Shown: positions 42,567 to 52,438 of the stretch, piece after piece | How the letters are laid out: each line of letters begins with the position of its first letter | Position numbering within the stretch: the first letter of the stretch is position 1 | Assembly: GCA_016794145.1 (NCBI GenBank) | Contig: JAEUKP010000011.1 | Coordinates: 1-64,000, forward strand | Source: Alphaproteobacteria bacterium | Lineage (GTDB): Bacteria > Pseudomonadota > Alphaproteobacteria > Micavibrionales > Micavibrionaceae | Direction: 5' to 3' | DNA length: 64,000 nucleotides | Made by a program: the position numbers and the translations under genes | Notes under the pieces: generated by a model | What the model saw: the letters and a program-made list of their open reading frames with translations, nothing else | Told to the model about the DNA's origin: nothing | Databases searched by the model: none

Positions 42567-43403
42567 TCAAGTAACTGTAGATCGTTTTGGGTAACCTTTT
42601 AAAGACTCAGGGGCAATACAGCGGATTAAATCCCGAATTTCTTGCCGGGCGGATACGGCTGAAAGAGTCATTTGATGTTCTGGGTCTTCTTTTAAATCAA
42701 GCAAGGTCATACCCTTCAAAAACAACTCCCGGAAAATGACCCTCTCGCCAAAACCAGGCGCAAGGCGAAACCCGTATTTTTCAGATATGCTCTGCAATAA
42801 TTCACCCACTTCGCGTTTGTTGCGCGCATCAAGGGACGAGAGACGATTGCGCATCACAATCCAATCAATTGTTTCGCCGTTGCGCGCTTTGCGGATCTCT
42901 TTCTGCGTCTGAACCATACGGGTATAAACGGAGGGGCCCCTTATTTCTCTTGTCTCAGGAGATATCCGAGCCAAGACATCAAGATCAACAAAAGAATCAT
43001 TCATCGGAGTGATCAAAGTATCAGCATAAGAATGGGCAAGTTGCCCCAGGAAACCATCTGATCCTGGGGTATCAATGACAATAAAATCAACCTGATGGTT
43101 TAATTCTTCCAATGCCATTTCAAGAAAAATGCGATCCTGCTCCTCTTGGGCGATCACGGTCTCAGCTTTACTACGCTCGATAGGGAAGTGAAGCGGGATC
43201 GGAAGAGAAAGGCGTTCCCTGCTGCTATAATCAAATCTATTCGCCATATAGCGAGAGAAAGTCCCCTGACGAGCATCAAGATCAATTGAACCAACGCTAT
43301 AACCAAGCCTTAAAAGCCCAATAGCAACATGCATTGCGGTGGTCGACTTTCCCGATCCCCCTTTTTCATTTCCTAAAACGATAATATGTGCGTGCTGCGA
43401 CAT
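42567..43403 (-). CDS. mipZ: Division-plane positioning ATPase MipZ
   Basis: A 278-residue ParA-like ATPase. IIVLGNEKGGSGKSTTAMH is the deviant Walker A with signature Lys, GSIDLDARQGTFSRYMANR the switch I region with the family-specific DLDxRQ, and FIVIDTPGSDGFLGQLAH the switch II. The C-terminal half with MRNRLSSLDARNKREV and FRLAPGFGERVIFRELFLKGMTLLDL is specific to MipZ, which forms a bipolar gradient inhibiting FtsZ in Caulobacter and other Alphaproteobacteria. This is the clearest taxonomic marker in the window. Confidence 0.93.
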   Translation of the reverse strand: MSQHAHIIVLGNEKGGSGKSTTAMHVAIGLLRLGYSVGSIDLDARQGTFSRYMANRFDYSSRERLSLPIPLHFPIERSKAETVIAQEEQDRIFLEMALEELNHQVDFIVIDTPGSDGFLGQLAHSYADTLITPMNDSFVDLDVLARISPETREIRGPSVYTRMVQTQKEIRKARNGETIDWIVMRNRLSSLDARNKREVGELLQSISEKYGFRLAPGFGERVIFRELFLKGMTLLDLKEDPEHQMTLSAVSARQEIRDLIRCIAPESLKGYPKRSTVT

Positions 43404-43502
43404 TAAAACTGCAAATCATATAAATTTTAACTATTTAAGCACGAACAACCAAAGACAGAAAGGGGAGAATTTGATAGATTGGTCAAAATTATAGGAGAAA
43501 TT

Positions 43503-43733
43503 ATGAATAAATCGAGCCCATCAAATGAAGACATTCAAAAATTGGTTAAGAAAATAACCCGTTTTGCAGGTTTTGGGTTTTTGGCGGTTGGTCTTATTGT
43601 TCTTGTTACCGACGGAGATCTGATTTTAGGGGGAGCTCTCACAATTATTGGTATCACAGATCTTGTTGTTTTACCTGATATTCTTGAAAAAATCATACAC
43701 GCAAAAATGAAAGAAAAAAATGATAGAAGGTAA
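43503..43733 (+). CDS. Small two-helix membrane protein, unknown function
   Basis: 76 residues from ATG 43503, with a strong AGGAG ribosome site 7 bp upstream. Polar N-terminus, then two hydrophobic segments (about 24-40 FLAVGLIVLV and 45-60 LGGALTIIGI) and a basic C-terminus (KIIHAKMKEKNDRR). The stop lies inside the next gene's start region (14-bp overlap), suggesting coupled expression with the M24 aminopeptidase. No family recognised. Confidence 0.65.
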   Translation: MNKSSPSNEDIQKLVKKITRFAGFGFLAVGLIVLVTDGDLILGGALTIIGITDLVVLPDILEKIIHAKMKEKNDRR

Positions 43734-45561
43734 AATTGTGCAAAAAAACATTTCTGAAAAATTAGCATGCCTCCGAAATGAAATGGTCTGCCATGGAATT
43801 GACTGCCTGATCATGCCCCACACAGACGAATTCGGGAGCGAGTATCTACCGGCACATGCAGAGCATTTGATGTGGATAACAGGATTTACAGGATCGTCAG
43901 GGGCCGCCGCAATCTTAAAAGATAAGGCGATGGTCATGACCGATGGTCGTTACACAATCCAGATCAAAAACGAAGTCGATGAATCGTTGTTCGAATTATG
44001 TGACATGACGACTATCACAATCGGTGATTGGCTTGATTTGAACTGTGCTCCAGAAACTGTTGTCGGGTATGACCCCCGGCTTTATACAAAGAAACAGATT
44101 GAATCCATTAGGGATAAAACAAGGAATAAAAATCTAAAATTCAAAGCTCTTGAATACAACCTTATTTCAAAAATCTGGACTGACCAACCTGCTCCGGCTA
44201 TAAGCCTTGTCGAAATCTTTCCAGATGAAATTGCTGGTTTAACATCCCTCGAAAAACGTCAAAGAATTGCATCTGATCTTAAACATGAAAATATAGATTC
44301 TTGCGTTATAACTGTCCCTGACTCGATTTGTTGGCTTTTGAATATCCGTGGGAGTGATATTGATTTCAATCCATTGGTTTTGTCTTACCTTATCTTAAAT
44401 CAAGATTCTTCAGTTGATTGGTTTATAAATGAAAAAAAAATACCAGAGTCTGTGCAGAACTTTTTGGGGCCTGATATTCGCATTCATCCATTCGAGAATT
44501 TTGGAACTTCGATAACTCATTTAAAGGGTGTTGTACAATACGACGATTCACGATCATCGATCTGGGTTTACAATCTATTAATACAGGCAGGGGTTACAAT
44601 TGTAATTGGCAAAGATCCTTGTATCATGCCAAAGGCATGCAAAACGATTACAGAACAACTTTCAATCAAACAGGCTCATATCCGTGATGGGGTTGCCTTA
44701 ACCCGTTTTCTCTTCTGGCTCGAAGCACAGGATTTGGAAAACGGTCATGTAACAGAATTATCAGTTGAAGAAAAATTAGAAGAATTTAGACGATCTCATG
44801 CCACTTACCGTGGCCCGAGCTTCTCAACAATTGCAGGATGGGCCGATCACGCTGCCATCGTACATTATCGTGCGACAGCATCATCTAATAAAGTTATCAA
44901 AGGGAATGGGCTCCTTCTCCTTGATAGTGGGGGGCAATATGAATATGGGACAACAGATGTAACACGCACAATTGTTGTAGGAAACATTAATGATGAAATA
45001 AAAGATAGATTTACGCGCGTCTTAAAAAGCCATATTGCAGTTGCAAACGCAAGATTTTCACCTGAAACGCTAGGTTCTGAATTGGATCACCTTGCACGCT
45101 ATCCATTGATCGAGCACGGATTGAATTTTGCACATGGCACAGGACATGGGGTTGGATGTTTTTTATCAGTACATGAAGAATCAACGGGAATTTCTCCACG
45201 GAGTCAGTCTTCATTCAGACCAGGTATGTTGGTATCGAATGAGCCCGGATATTATCTTGAAGGTAGTTTTGGGATTCGACATGAAAACCTAATTCTGTGT
45301 CAGGAAGATACAATAAATGGTCAATATTATTTTCAAACAATTACATGTGTTCCTTTCGATCTACGTGGAATTGATTGGAAACTGATGACTGACACAGAAA
45401 AAGAATGGTTAGATGGATATCATCAGTATGTGTTAGATACATTAACACCATTCCTTGATGACATTGAGTTACAATGGCTCCGGTCAGTGTTGTTTTTCAA
45501 GAATTCCGACAACCTGATAGAAGGGACAGAAAAAGAACCGGATAAAGACCTCCGGAACTAG
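43720..45561 (+). CDS. Xaa-Pro aminopeptidase (M24B, long form)
   Basis: A 613-residue metallopeptidase removing N-terminal residues before proline. Two creatinase N-domains (about 10-150 and 165-325; MTDGRYTIQ is a signature of the first) precede the pita-bread catalytic domain. Metal ligands appear in LLLLDSGGQYEYGTTDVTRT (two Asp, about 405-416), HGTGHGVG (His about 470), NEPGYY (Glu about 508) and IRHENL (Glu about 525). The C-terminal extension CVPFDLRGIDWKLM is typical of the 600-residue class. The start could also be a GTG at 43738. It is convergent with the DUF502 gene; the stops overlap by 4 bp. Confidence 0.92.
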   Translation: MIEGKIVQKNISEKLACLRNEMVCHGIDCLIMPHTDEFGSEYLPAHAEHLMWITGFTGSSGAAAILKDKAMVMTDGRYTIQIKNEVDESLFELCDMTTITIGDWLDLNCAPETVVGYDPRLYTKKQIESIRDKTRNKNLKFKALEYNLISKIWTDQPAPAISLVEIFPDEIAGLTSLEKRQRIASDLKHENIDSCVITVPDSICWLLNIRGSDIDFNPLVLSYLILNQDSSVDWFINEKKIPESVQNFLGPDIRIHPFENFGTSITHLKGVVQYDDSRSSIWVYNLLIQAGVTIVIGKDPCIMPKACKTITEQLSIKQAHIRDGVALTRFLFWLEAQDLENGHVTELSVEEKLEEFRRSHATYRGPSFSTIAGWADHAAIVHYRATASSNKVIKGNGLLLLDSGGQYEYGTTDVTRTIVVGNINDEIKDRFTRVLKSHIAVANARFSPETLGSELDHLARYPLIEHGLNFAHGTGHGVGCFLSVHEESTGISPRSQSSFRPGMLVSNEPGYYLEGSFGIRHENLILCQEDTINGQYYFQTITCVPFDLRGIDWKLMTDTEKEWLDGYHQYVLDTLTPFLDDIELQWLRSVLFFKNSDNLIEGTEKEPDKDLRN

Positions 45562-46220
45562 GTGCTTTGTTTCTTGGAGGATTTCGGCATAATTAACCCA
45601 CAAGAGACAATAGCCTTTAATCCCTCATCAACAGTCATATCTACGCGCCTGACCTCAGCTTCGGGAACAAGAATTAAGAATCCGGAAGTTGGGTTCGGGG
45701 TTGTAGGTACAAAAACATTATAATACGAATCCCCAACGACATTTTTAAAATCACCCTCTGTTTTCCCGGCAAGAAATCCAATGACCCAATTTCCATCGCG
45801 GGGAAATTGAACCATTACAACCTCACGAAAGGCCTGGGCCTGATGCCCCATTAGCATTTCAAAAACTTGTTTTAAGGCATTATAGATTGTTTTAACAACA
45901 GGGACGCGTTCTAGAATATAATCTGATGTTTTCAGCATCAAGATACCAATAAAGTTCCGAGCGAACCACCCAACCAGGACAAAAAATCCGAACGCAATAA
46001 TAATCCCCAGGCCTGGAATCGAATCATTGTCCATAAAGCGAATGGGCACGATATGGCCAACGGTTTCATCAACCCACAACAAAATGGACCAAACGATATA
46101 GAGAGAAAGAGCAACAGGTGCCGTTACCAATATCCCCGTCAAAAAACAGGTGCGAATATACGAGAAAAGCTGGGATTCTTGCTTTTTAGGCGAGGGGGGG
46201 GGACTTTGATGATGTTCCAT
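45558..46220 (-). CDS. DUF502 family membrane protein
   Basis: A 220-residue protein with two N-terminal hydrophobic segments (about 24-48 and 72-95). FLTGILVTAPVALSLYIVW, the loop GLGIIIAFGFFVLVGWFARNFIG and IPxVKxIYNALKQ (here VPVVKTIYNALKQVFE) are family marks, followed by a beta domain with VFVPTTPNPTSGFLILVP. The function is unknown; an envelope role is assumed. A Pro/Ser-rich tail of about 15 residues leads the protein. Confidence 0.9.
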   Translation of the reverse strand: MEHHQSPPPSPKKQESQLFSYIRTCFLTGILVTAPVALSLYIVWSILLWVDETVGHIVPIRFMDNDSIPGLGIIIAFGFFVLVGWFARNFIGILMLKTSDYILERVPVVKTIYNALKQVFEMLMGHQAQAFREVVMVQFPRDGNWVIGFLAGKTEGDFKNVVGDSYYNVFVPTTPNPTSGFLILVPEAEVRRVDMTVDEGLKAIVSCGLIMPKSSKKQST

Positions 46221-46338
46221 GGGTAAAAACCTAACAGACAGCCGATTAAGAATCCAGAACTTTAGCTGAGGAATAGGTTTTTCCTTGATTTCAGATGAAG
46301 TTTACGCTTAATTACGGCGACTGATTTTTTATACAGTT

Positions 46339-46415
46339 GCGCCTGTAGCTCAGTTGGTTAGAGCAAGCCGCTCATAACGGCTTGGTCGGGGGTTCGAGTC
46401 CCTCCGGGCGCACCA
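46339..46415 (+). tRNA. tRNA-Met (CAU), probably elongator
   Basis: Acceptor GCGCCTG (46339-46345) pairs with CGGGCGC (46405-46411), then A and encoded CCA. Anticodon loop CTCATAA gives CAU. A D-arm AGCTCAGTTGGTTAGAGC and TTCGAGT T-loop are intact. The acceptor end is fully paired at position 1-72, so it is not initiator; tRNA-Ile with modified CAU (lysidine) remains an alternative. Confidence 0.9.
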
Positions 46416-46509
46416 TTCCTTTTTAGAAACCAAATTTATTTATGAGATATAAGGCTTCTGCTTTAAAATAAACATAATAAGCCAGAGAATCACTCTGTGA
46501 GCGCGTATA

Positions 46510-47007
46510 TCACTCAATCGGCACAAGAATTTCTGTTTTCAGGTTCTCTTCCGCTGTGTCTTGGGGACTGTTCAGGTAGCGTTCCATACAGAAATCAGGG
46601 CGCACATGCAATTGTGCCATAGCAACACGTTCAAATGCCACCGGATATGCCTGTGGAAATTGCGTATACGATCCTGTCATCAAAAAACTGGCATACATTC
46701 CTGACTTTAATGTTCTGTGTTGTAATCCGGCCGGAAAGGGATCTGGCAAAGATGACGTCAGAATGCCCGCTTGATAAATAAAGGCTTTATCCCCTTCTTG
46801 CGTTGGATCAATGCGACTAAGACCCGCCATACAGGTTATCAGACTTTTGTCCAATTCCCCCGTTGCAGCCTTTGTCCAGAATTCGTACCAGGCAACAGGT
46901 GCTTGCGTTATAAATGGCCCACGTTTTTCCACATAAACCAATACTGTCTCAGGCATATGAATAACTTCGGGAATGGGGCTTAAATGCAATGGGTTATAAG
47001 TTGTCAT
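46510..47007 (-). CDS. GyrI-like effector-binding domain protein
   Basis: A 165-residue single-domain protein. VLVYVEKRGPFITQAPVAWYEFW (about 22-45) and later AGILTSSLPDPFP, GMYASFLMTGSYTQFPQAY, ERYLNSP and TEILVPI match the duplicated SHS2 fold of GyrI/SbmC and AraC effector domains. Such stand-alone domains bind small or drug-like molecules, or hydrolyse them. No DNA-binding domain is present. The acnA terminator lies just upstream, so it should have its own promoter. Confidence 0.75.
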   Translation of the reverse strand: MTTYNPLHLSPIPEVIHMPETVLVYVEKRGPFITQAPVAWYEFWTKAATGELDKSLITCMAGLSRIDPTQEGDKAFIYQAGILTSSLPDPFPAGLQHRTLKSGMYASFLMTGSYTQFPQAYPVAFERVAMAQLHVRPDFCMERYLNSPQDTAEENLKTEILVPIE

Positions 47008-47076
47008 GATTGATTTCTTCTTTTTCTTTTCTTCTTTATCCTACCACACCTCTTGCATGTCCGACCAACAATAAAA

Positions 47077-47102
47077 AAAGCCGCAGATATCTGCGGCTTT
47101 TT
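47077..47102 (-). terminator. Rho-independent terminator of acnA
   Basis: AAAGCCGCAGAT pairs with ATCTGCGGCTTT without a loop spacer (palindromic), bordered by an A-run on the left and T-run on the right. It lies 24 bp beyond the acnA stop. Confidence 0.85.
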
Positions 47103-47125
47103 GGTTGTCTGAAGAATGTTTCCGT

Positions 47126-49813
47126 TTATTTGGCCAAACCACGCAGCACGTAATTCAGCACGCCGCCATTGACGTAGTAATCCACTTCATCGGCAGTATC
47201 AATCCGGCAGAGCAAGCTATGCGTGTCGGTGGTGCCGTCTTTGCGGGTAATGGTCAGCGTCACATCCATGCGCGGAGTGATACCTTTTTCGATGCCGGTA
47301 ATCGACACAACTTCATCGCCCGTCAGTTTCAAATCCGCACGGGTCATGCCGTTTTTAAAGACCAACGGCAGAACACCCATCCCGACCAGATTCGAGCGGT
47401 GAATGCGTTCAAAGCTTTCGGTAATGACGGCCTTGACGCCCAGAAGGATGGTTCCTTTGGCCGCCCAGTCACGGGAGGATCCGGTTCCGTATTCCTTACC
47501 ACCAAAGATCACCAACGGCGTGCCGCTGTCTTTGTATTTCATGGCCGCATCATAGATCGGCATATCTTCTCCCGTTGGAACATAACGGGCGAATCCGCCT
47601 TCTTTGCCACCCAGAACTTCGTTTTTAATCCGGATATTGGCAAAGGTGCCGCGCATCATGACTTCGTGGTTCCCGCGGCGCGCGCCGTAAGAGTTAAAGT
47701 CAGCGACCGCAACCCCATGATCGATCAGATATTTTCCTGCCGGCGAATCTTTCTTGATATTTCCAGCCGGAGAAATATGGTCGGTGGTAATCGAATCCCC
47801 GAAAATCGCCAGAATATTGGCATTGCGGATATCCGATACGGCGCCCGATACTTCTTTTTTCATCCCCTGAAAATACGGAGGATTGGCAACATAGGTCGAT
47901 TTTGGATCCCATGCATAGGTCTCGCCCGATCCATCGGCCTTGATCGCTTGCCATTGTTCCGGCCCTTTGAACACATCAGCATAACGGGATTTGAACATGT
48001 CGGAAGTCAGGCATTGTTCGACCGTGGCGCGGACTTCTTCATTGGTCGGCCAGATATCTTTCAGATAGACAGGTTGCCCATCACTGCCGGTTCCAATCGG
48101 GTCCTTATAAAGGTCAATATGGAGATTGCCAGCCAGAGCATAGGCCACACACAAAGGTGGGGAGGCCAGATAGTTGGCTTTGACATGCGGGTTCACACGC
48201 CCTTCGAAGTTGCGGTTACCGGACAGCACAGCAGCCACTGTCAGGTCTTTGGCTTCTACGGCCTTGGCAATATGCGCAGGCAGCGGGCCAGAGTTCCCGA
48301 TACAGGTGGTACAGCCATAGCCGACCAGGTTAAATCCTAACTTATCCAGATCGGCCTGCAATCCGGCTTTGGTCAGATAATCGGTCACGACTTGCGAGCC
48401 AGGGGCCAGAGAGGTTTTCACCCATGGCTTGGTGGTCAGACCTTTGGCCAACGCTTTGCGGGCAAGCAATCCGGCTGCGACCAGAACGGACGGGTTGGAA
48501 GTGTTGGTACAGGACGTGATCGCGGCAATCACAACGGCCCCGTCTTCCAGATCATATCCACTTTTTCCGCCTATGGCTTCGACAGGGGATTTGCGGATTT
48601 CCGGAACGACAGATTTGATTGACTCCACAGCTTTCGACAATGGCACGCGGTCTTGTGGGCGTTTTGGGCCCGCCATAGATGGTTCCACCGCGCCCAGATC
48701 GAGTTCCAGTGCATCGGTAAAGACCGGATCCGGCGAGGTTGAATCGCGCCACATGCCTTGTTCTTTGGCATAGGCTTCAACCAGTTTGACGCGATGTGGA
48801 TCACGGCCGGTAAAGTTGAGGTAACGGATGGTTTCCGCATCAATCGGGAAGAATCCGCAGGTGGCGCCGTATTCCGGTGCCATGTTGGCGATGGTCGCAC
48901 GGTCGGCCAGCGATAAGGCATCCAGACCGGGGCCATAAAATTCCACGAATTTGTTGACCACACCTTTGGCGCGCAGCATTTGCGTGACCATCAGAACAAG
49001 GTCGGTTGCCGTGGTGCCTTCTTTCATTTTTCCGGTGAGTTTGAAACCGATGACTTCCGGAATCAGCATCGACACAGGTTGTCCCAGCATCGCGGCTTCC
49101 GCCTCGATCCCGCCAACCCCCCAGCCGAGAACGCCCAGACCATTGACCATCGTCGTATGGCTGTCCGTTCCCACCAAGGTATCCGGATAGGCAATCTGTG
49201 TTCCCGCATTGTCTTCGTCTTCTTCGACCCAGACTGTTTGCGCCAGATATTCCACGTTGACCTGATGGCAAATCCCGGTGCCCGGTGGGACCACACGGAA
49301 GTTTTTGAACGCCGATTGTCCCCACCGCAGGAATTGATACCGTTCGATATTTTGTTTGAATTCTTCATCCACGTTGGCTTTGAACGCGGTAGGTGACCCG
49401 AATTCCCCGACCATAACCGAGTGGTCAATAACCAGATCGACGGCTGTCAACGGGTTGATTTTCTGGGCATTTCCACCCAGTGCTTTCATGGCTTCCCGCA
49501 TGGTGGCCAAATCCACCACCGCCGGAACACCGGTAAAATCCTGCATCAGCACACGGGCCGGACGATAGGCAATTTCATGATCCGATTTGCGGTCATGCAA
49601 CCATGTTTTCAAGGCTTCGATGTCTTCGACCTGCACCGAACGGCCATCTTCAAAGCGTAGAAGGTTTTCAAACAAAACCTTCATGGAATACGGAAGGCGG
49701 GAGAGATCCCCCAATTTGGCCTGAGCCTCTGTCAGGGAGAAATAATCGTAGGATTTTCCGTCCACTGTTAAAGTTTTGCGTGTTTGTAACGTATCGTGAC
49801 CAGCGCGTGTCAT
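47126..49813 (-). CDS. acnA: Aconitate hydratase A
   Basis: An 895-residue [4Fe-4S] enzyme isomerising citrate and isocitrate in the TCA cycle. The start has [18 protein letters not shown] and [25 protein letters not shown] (about 437-445) and [15 protein letters not shown] (about 500-515) hold the three cluster cysteines. The C-terminal swivel domain has [31 protein letters not shown] and [14 protein letters not shown]. The length is standard for AcnA. Strong codon bias and GC above the neighbours suit a highly expressed enzyme. Divergent from the ornithine aminotransferase gene; the 189-bp gap should carry both promoters, but I see no clear boxes. Confidence 0.96.
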   Translation of the reverse strand: MTRAGHDTLQTRKTLTVDGKSYDYFSLTEAQAKLGDLSRLPYSMKVLFENLLRFEDGRSVQVEDIEALKTWLHDRKSDHEIAYRPARVLMQDFTGVPAVVDLATMREAMKALGGNAQKINPLTAVDLVIDHSVMVGEFGSPTAFKANVDEEFKQNIERYQFLRWGQSAFKNFRVVPPGTGICHQVNVEYLAQTVWVEEDEDNAGTQIAYPDTLVGTDSHTTMVNGLGVLGWGVGGIEAEAAMLGQPVSMLIPEVIGFKLTGKMKEGTTATDLVLMVTQMLRAKGVVNKFVEFYGPGLDALSLADRATIANMAPEYGATCGFFPIDAETIRYLNFTGRDPHRVKLVEAYAKEQGMWRDSTSPDPVFTDALELDLGAVEPSMAGPKRPQDRVPLSKAVESIKSVVPEIRKSPVEAIGGKSGYDLEDGAVVIAAITSCTNTSNPSVLVAAGLLARKALAKGLTTKPWVKTSLAPGSQVVTDYLTKAGLQADLDKLGFNLVGYGCTTCIGNSGPLPAHIAKAVEAKDLTVAAVLSGNRNFEGRVNPHVKANYLASPPLCVAYALAGNLHIDLYKDPIGTGSDGQPVYLKDIWPTNEEVRATVEQCLTSDMFKSRYADVFKGPEQWQAIKADGSGETYAWDPKSTYVANPPYFQGMKKEVSGAVSDIRNANILAIFGDSITTDHISPAGNIKKDSPAGKYLIDHGVAVADFNSYGARRGNHEVMMRGTFANIRIKNEVLGGKEGGFARYVPTGEDMPIYDAAMKYKDSGTPLVIFGGKEYGTGSSRDWAAKGTILLGVKAVITESFERIHRSNLVGMGVLPLVFKNGMTRADLKLTGDEVVSITGIEKGITPRMDVTLTITRKDGTTDTHSLLCRIDTADEVDYYVNGGVLNYVLRGLAK

Positions 49814-50002
49814 GGTGTGACCCCTAATGAAAGATAAGAAATGTGATAATCAGGCGAATGCCCCTACGCAGAGTAAGAAGTCTATCATCTCTTCAAAAAG
49901 ATAAGAAATAGTAAATAGAATCCATCCTCACATATGGGGTAGTCTTGAATCATCCTTTATGTTAAAATTTCTAGATCACTTGCATTTTCGAAGGCCTTAT
50001 GA

Positions 50003-51247
50003 ATGTCCATAAAAATTCCACCAGACCCTACAAATTCTAATCCTTCATCTGATTCCTATATTGCTCGCGAAAAGAAATATCTGGCCACCAATTATAAACC
50101 TCTTCCCGTTGTCCTGACACGGGGAGAAGGGGTGTGGGTGTGGGATGTCGAGGGGAATAAATATCTCGATTTTCTCTCGGCCTACAGCGCGGTCAGCGGA
50201 GGCCACCACAACACCCGCATTATCAAAGCCATGAACGATCAATTGAACCGGATCGATGTGCCATCCCGCGCCTTTTATACCGATATTCTGGGTGAATATG
50301 CCGAAAAACTATGCGCGTTTACCGGTATGGATAAAATGTTGCCCATGAATACGGGCGCCGAAGCCGTCGAAACTGCGATCAAAGCAGCCCGACGGTGGGG
50401 CTATCGGGTCAAAGGGATTGCACCGGACAAAGCGCGGATGATTGTCTGTGACGGCAATTTTCATGGACGCACCACCACGATTATCAGTTTTTCCAGCGAT
50501 GCCGATTACCGTGCCGATTTTGGCCCGCTGACCCCCGGATTTGATCTGATCCCGTTTGGGGATATCGACGCATTGGAGGCCGCCATTACGCCCGACACCT
50601 GCGCGTTTCTGGTGGAACCGATCCAGGCCGAAGTGGGCATCAAGGTTCCTCCCGCCGGATGGTTACGCGCAGCCCAAGAGGTGTGCAAACGCCACAATGT
50701 CTTATTCATTCTGGATGAAATCCAAACCGGCATGGCCCGCACAGGCCAGAATTTCTGTTTCCAACACGAAATCGACAAACCCGATGGATTGACTCTTGGC
50801 AAAGCTCTGGGCGGCGGTATTTATCCGGTGTCCGCCTTTCTGGCGCGGGCCGATGTGATGGATGTCTTTAACCCGGGCAGTCATGGATCCACCTTCGGCG
50901 GTAATCCGGTGGCGGCCGCCATTGGTCTGGAAGCTATTCGCCAGATTGAGGACGAGAATTTTGCCGAACGCAGTGCCACCCTGGGTCAATATCTCAAGGA
51001 TCGTTTGTCGCGGATTCAATCTCCCGCCATCAAAGACGTTCGCGGCATGGGGTTGTTGATCGGCCTGGAAATTGACCCCGCCTATGCCACCGCCCGATCT
51101 GTGTGCGAGGGATTAATGCAATGTGGCCTGTTGTGCAAAGAAACGCATGATGTGGTGGTACGCTTTGCTCCACCGCTGATCATCACAAAAAATGAAATTG
51201 ACTGGGCGGTAGAGCAGGTTGATATCGTCTTAAAAACGCTTGCCTAG
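50003..51247 (+). CDS. rocD: Ornithine aminotransferase
   Basis: A 414-residue class III PLP enzyme that converts ornithine and 2-oxoglutarate to glutamate semialdehyde and glutamate. YIAREKKYLATNYKPLPVVLTRGEGVWVWDVEGNKY is typical for OAT (split here only by motif), then AYSAVSGGHHN, MNTGAEAVETAIKAARRWGY, GNFHGRTTT, LVEPIQAEVGI, LDEIQTGMARTG, and the Schiff-base Lys in TLGKALGGGIYPVS (about 270). The end VVRFAPPLIITKNEIDWA fits. It likely feeds arginine or ornithine carbon towards glutamate and proline. Confidence 0.92.
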   Translation: MSIKIPPDPTNSNPSSDSYIAREKKYLATNYKPLPVVLTRGEGVWVWDVEGNKYLDFLSAYSAVSGGHHNTRIIKAMNDQLNRIDVPSRAFYTDILGEYAEKLCAFTGMDKMLPMNTGAEAVETAIKAARRWGYRVKGIAPDKARMIVCDGNFHGRTTTIISFSSDADYRADFGPLTPGFDLIPFGDIDALEAAITPDTCAFLVEPIQAEVGIKVPPAGWLRAAQEVCKRHNVLFILDEIQTGMARTGQNFCFQHEIDKPDGLTLGKALGGGIYPVSAFLARADVMDVFNPGSHGSTFGGNPVAAAIGLEAIRQIEDENFAERSATLGQYLKDRLSRIQSPAIKDVRGMGLLIGLEIDPAYATARSVCEGLMQCGLLCKETHDVVVRFAPPLIITKNEIDWAVEQVDIVLKTLA

Positions 51248-51735
51248 GCAGCAAGTTTCGACAGGCAGAGATCCGCACCGGATAATTCAACAGCACTGGC
51301 AACAGGCTCCACTTGAAGGTCTGTGACAACACCGTCTTCAATGACCATTGAAAAACGTTGGGCCCGTGTCCCAAGGCCAGCCCCTGCTGCATCAAGGGTT
51401 AAACCGAGCGCAGTCACAAATGCCGCATTCCAGTCAGGAATCATTGTCACTTTACCAGCCGCTCCAACGCTGTCGCCCCATGCTTTCATCACAAAAGGAT
51501 CATTGACAGACAAACAGATAATGTCATCAACACCCTTTGCCTTAATTTGATCCGCGTTCGCAACATAACCCGGTAAATGTTTAAGATGACAGGTCGGGGT
51601 ATACGCGCCCGGAACAGCAAAAAGAACGATTTTCTTACCTTTAATATAAGCACCAAAATCCAGATCCTCGATCCCATTTTCTCCAAGACGCTTTACAGTC
51701 ACATTTGGAAGAACATCCCCAATTTTAATCGTCAT
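51244..51735 (-). CDS. Peroxiredoxin, Prx5 / AhpE-like (PRX5 family)
   Basis: About 163 residues from ATG 51735, with AAAGGAAAT as ribosome site; the longer frame has no family support. GDVLPNVTVKRLGENG, then KIVLFAVPGAYTPTCHLKHLPGYV with the peroxidatic Cys (PxxTxxC, about residue 48), VDDIICLSVNDPFVMKAWG, and the late RAQRFSMVIEDGVV. It reduces hydroperoxides, probably with glutaredoxin or thioredoxin. No fused glutaredoxin domain is present. The stop overlaps the convergent rocD stop by 4 bp. Confidence 0.92.
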   Translation of the reverse strand: MTIKIGDVLPNVTVKRLGENGIEDLDFGAYIKGKKIVLFAVPGAYTPTCHLKHLPGYVANADQIKAKGVDDIICLSVNDPFVMKAWGDSVGAAGKVTMIPDWNAAFVTALGLTLDAAGAGLGTRAQRFSMVIEDGVVTDLQVEPVASAVELSGADLCLSKLAA

Positions 51736-51810
51736 TTTTATTTCCTTTTCTCCAGAGTTTTTAAATATATTCTTCTGTATAGCAGAATTCACTTCAAGAG
51801 AGGGTATAAA

Positions 51811-51834
51811 AAAGCACCACAATTGCGGTGCTTT
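51811..51834 (-). terminator. Rho-independent terminator of efp
   Basis: AAAGCACC (51811-51818) pairs with GGTGCTTT (51827-51834); on the minus strand the stem is followed by a run of six T. It lies 31 bp after the efp stop. Confidence 0.85.
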
Positions 51835-51864
51835 TGAAAGAGTTTTGTTTTTCTTGTATAAAAA

Positions 51865-52422
51865 TTATTTAACGCGGGAAACATATTCGTCGGTGCGTGT
51901 GTCGATTTCGATTTTTTCACCGATTTCAACAAAAGCAGGAACAGAAATTTCGTAACCAGATGGAAGTTTCGCAGGTTTCATGACTTTACCGGATGTATCT
52001 CCACGAACTGCTGGCTCTGTATAAATGACTTCACGTACAATTTTAACAGGAGGTGTCACAGAAATCGGTTTTCCTTCAAAGAATTTGACTTCACAAGGCA
52101 TTTGTTCTTCAAGGTATTTCAAAATACCTTCAATATCATCTTTTGACAATTCATACTGGTTATATTCAGCATCCATGAAAACATACATGTCACCATCAGC
52201 ATAAGAATAGGTCACCTCTTTTGTTTCCAGAATAATGTCTTCAAATTTTTCATCTGTTTTGTAAATGCCCTCAGAATTGGTTCCGGTCAAGACGTTACGG
52301 AATTTAAACTTCATGACAGCCGCGTTACGGCCTGATTTATTATATTCAGCCTTTTGAATGACGATTGGCGCCCCATCCATCACAACAACATTTCCAGCTT
52401 TTAGGTCTTGAGCAAATTTCAT
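51865..52422 (-). CDS. efp: Elongation factor P with Arg32 (EarP-type)
   Basis: A 185-residue translation factor that relieves ribosome stalling at proline runs. It has the three usual domains; the loop of domain 1 reads [10 protein letters not shown] with Arg at position 32, the residue rhamnosylated by EarP in Pseudomonas, Neisseria and others. Lys-type EF-Ps, including most in Alphaproteobacteria, have Lys near this place. The next gene upstream is earP itself, which strengthens the assignment. C-terminal domain: [19 protein letters not shown] and [17 protein letters not shown] are typical. Confidence 0.95.
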   Translation of the reverse strand: MKFAQDLKAGNVVVMDGAPIVIQKAEYNKSGRNAAVMKFKFRNVLTGTNSEGIYKTDEKFEDIILETKEVTYSYADGDMYVFMDAEYNQYELSKDDIEGILKYLEEQMPCEVKFFEGKPISVTPPVKIVREVIYTEPAVRGDTSGKVMKPAKLPSGYEISVPAFVEIGEKIEIDTRTDEYVSRVK

Positions 52423-52438
52423 AAGAATATCCTTTGTA

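Noticed and set aside
47077..47102. A small RNA gene at the acnA 3' end
   Set aside because: The hairpin with T-run is explained as the acnA terminator; no promoter-like sequence is evident.
47105..48340. A long plus-strand frame opposite acnA (411 codons)
   Set aside because: It is an antisense shadow of a highly biased gene; the minus-strand frame has all aconitase motifs.
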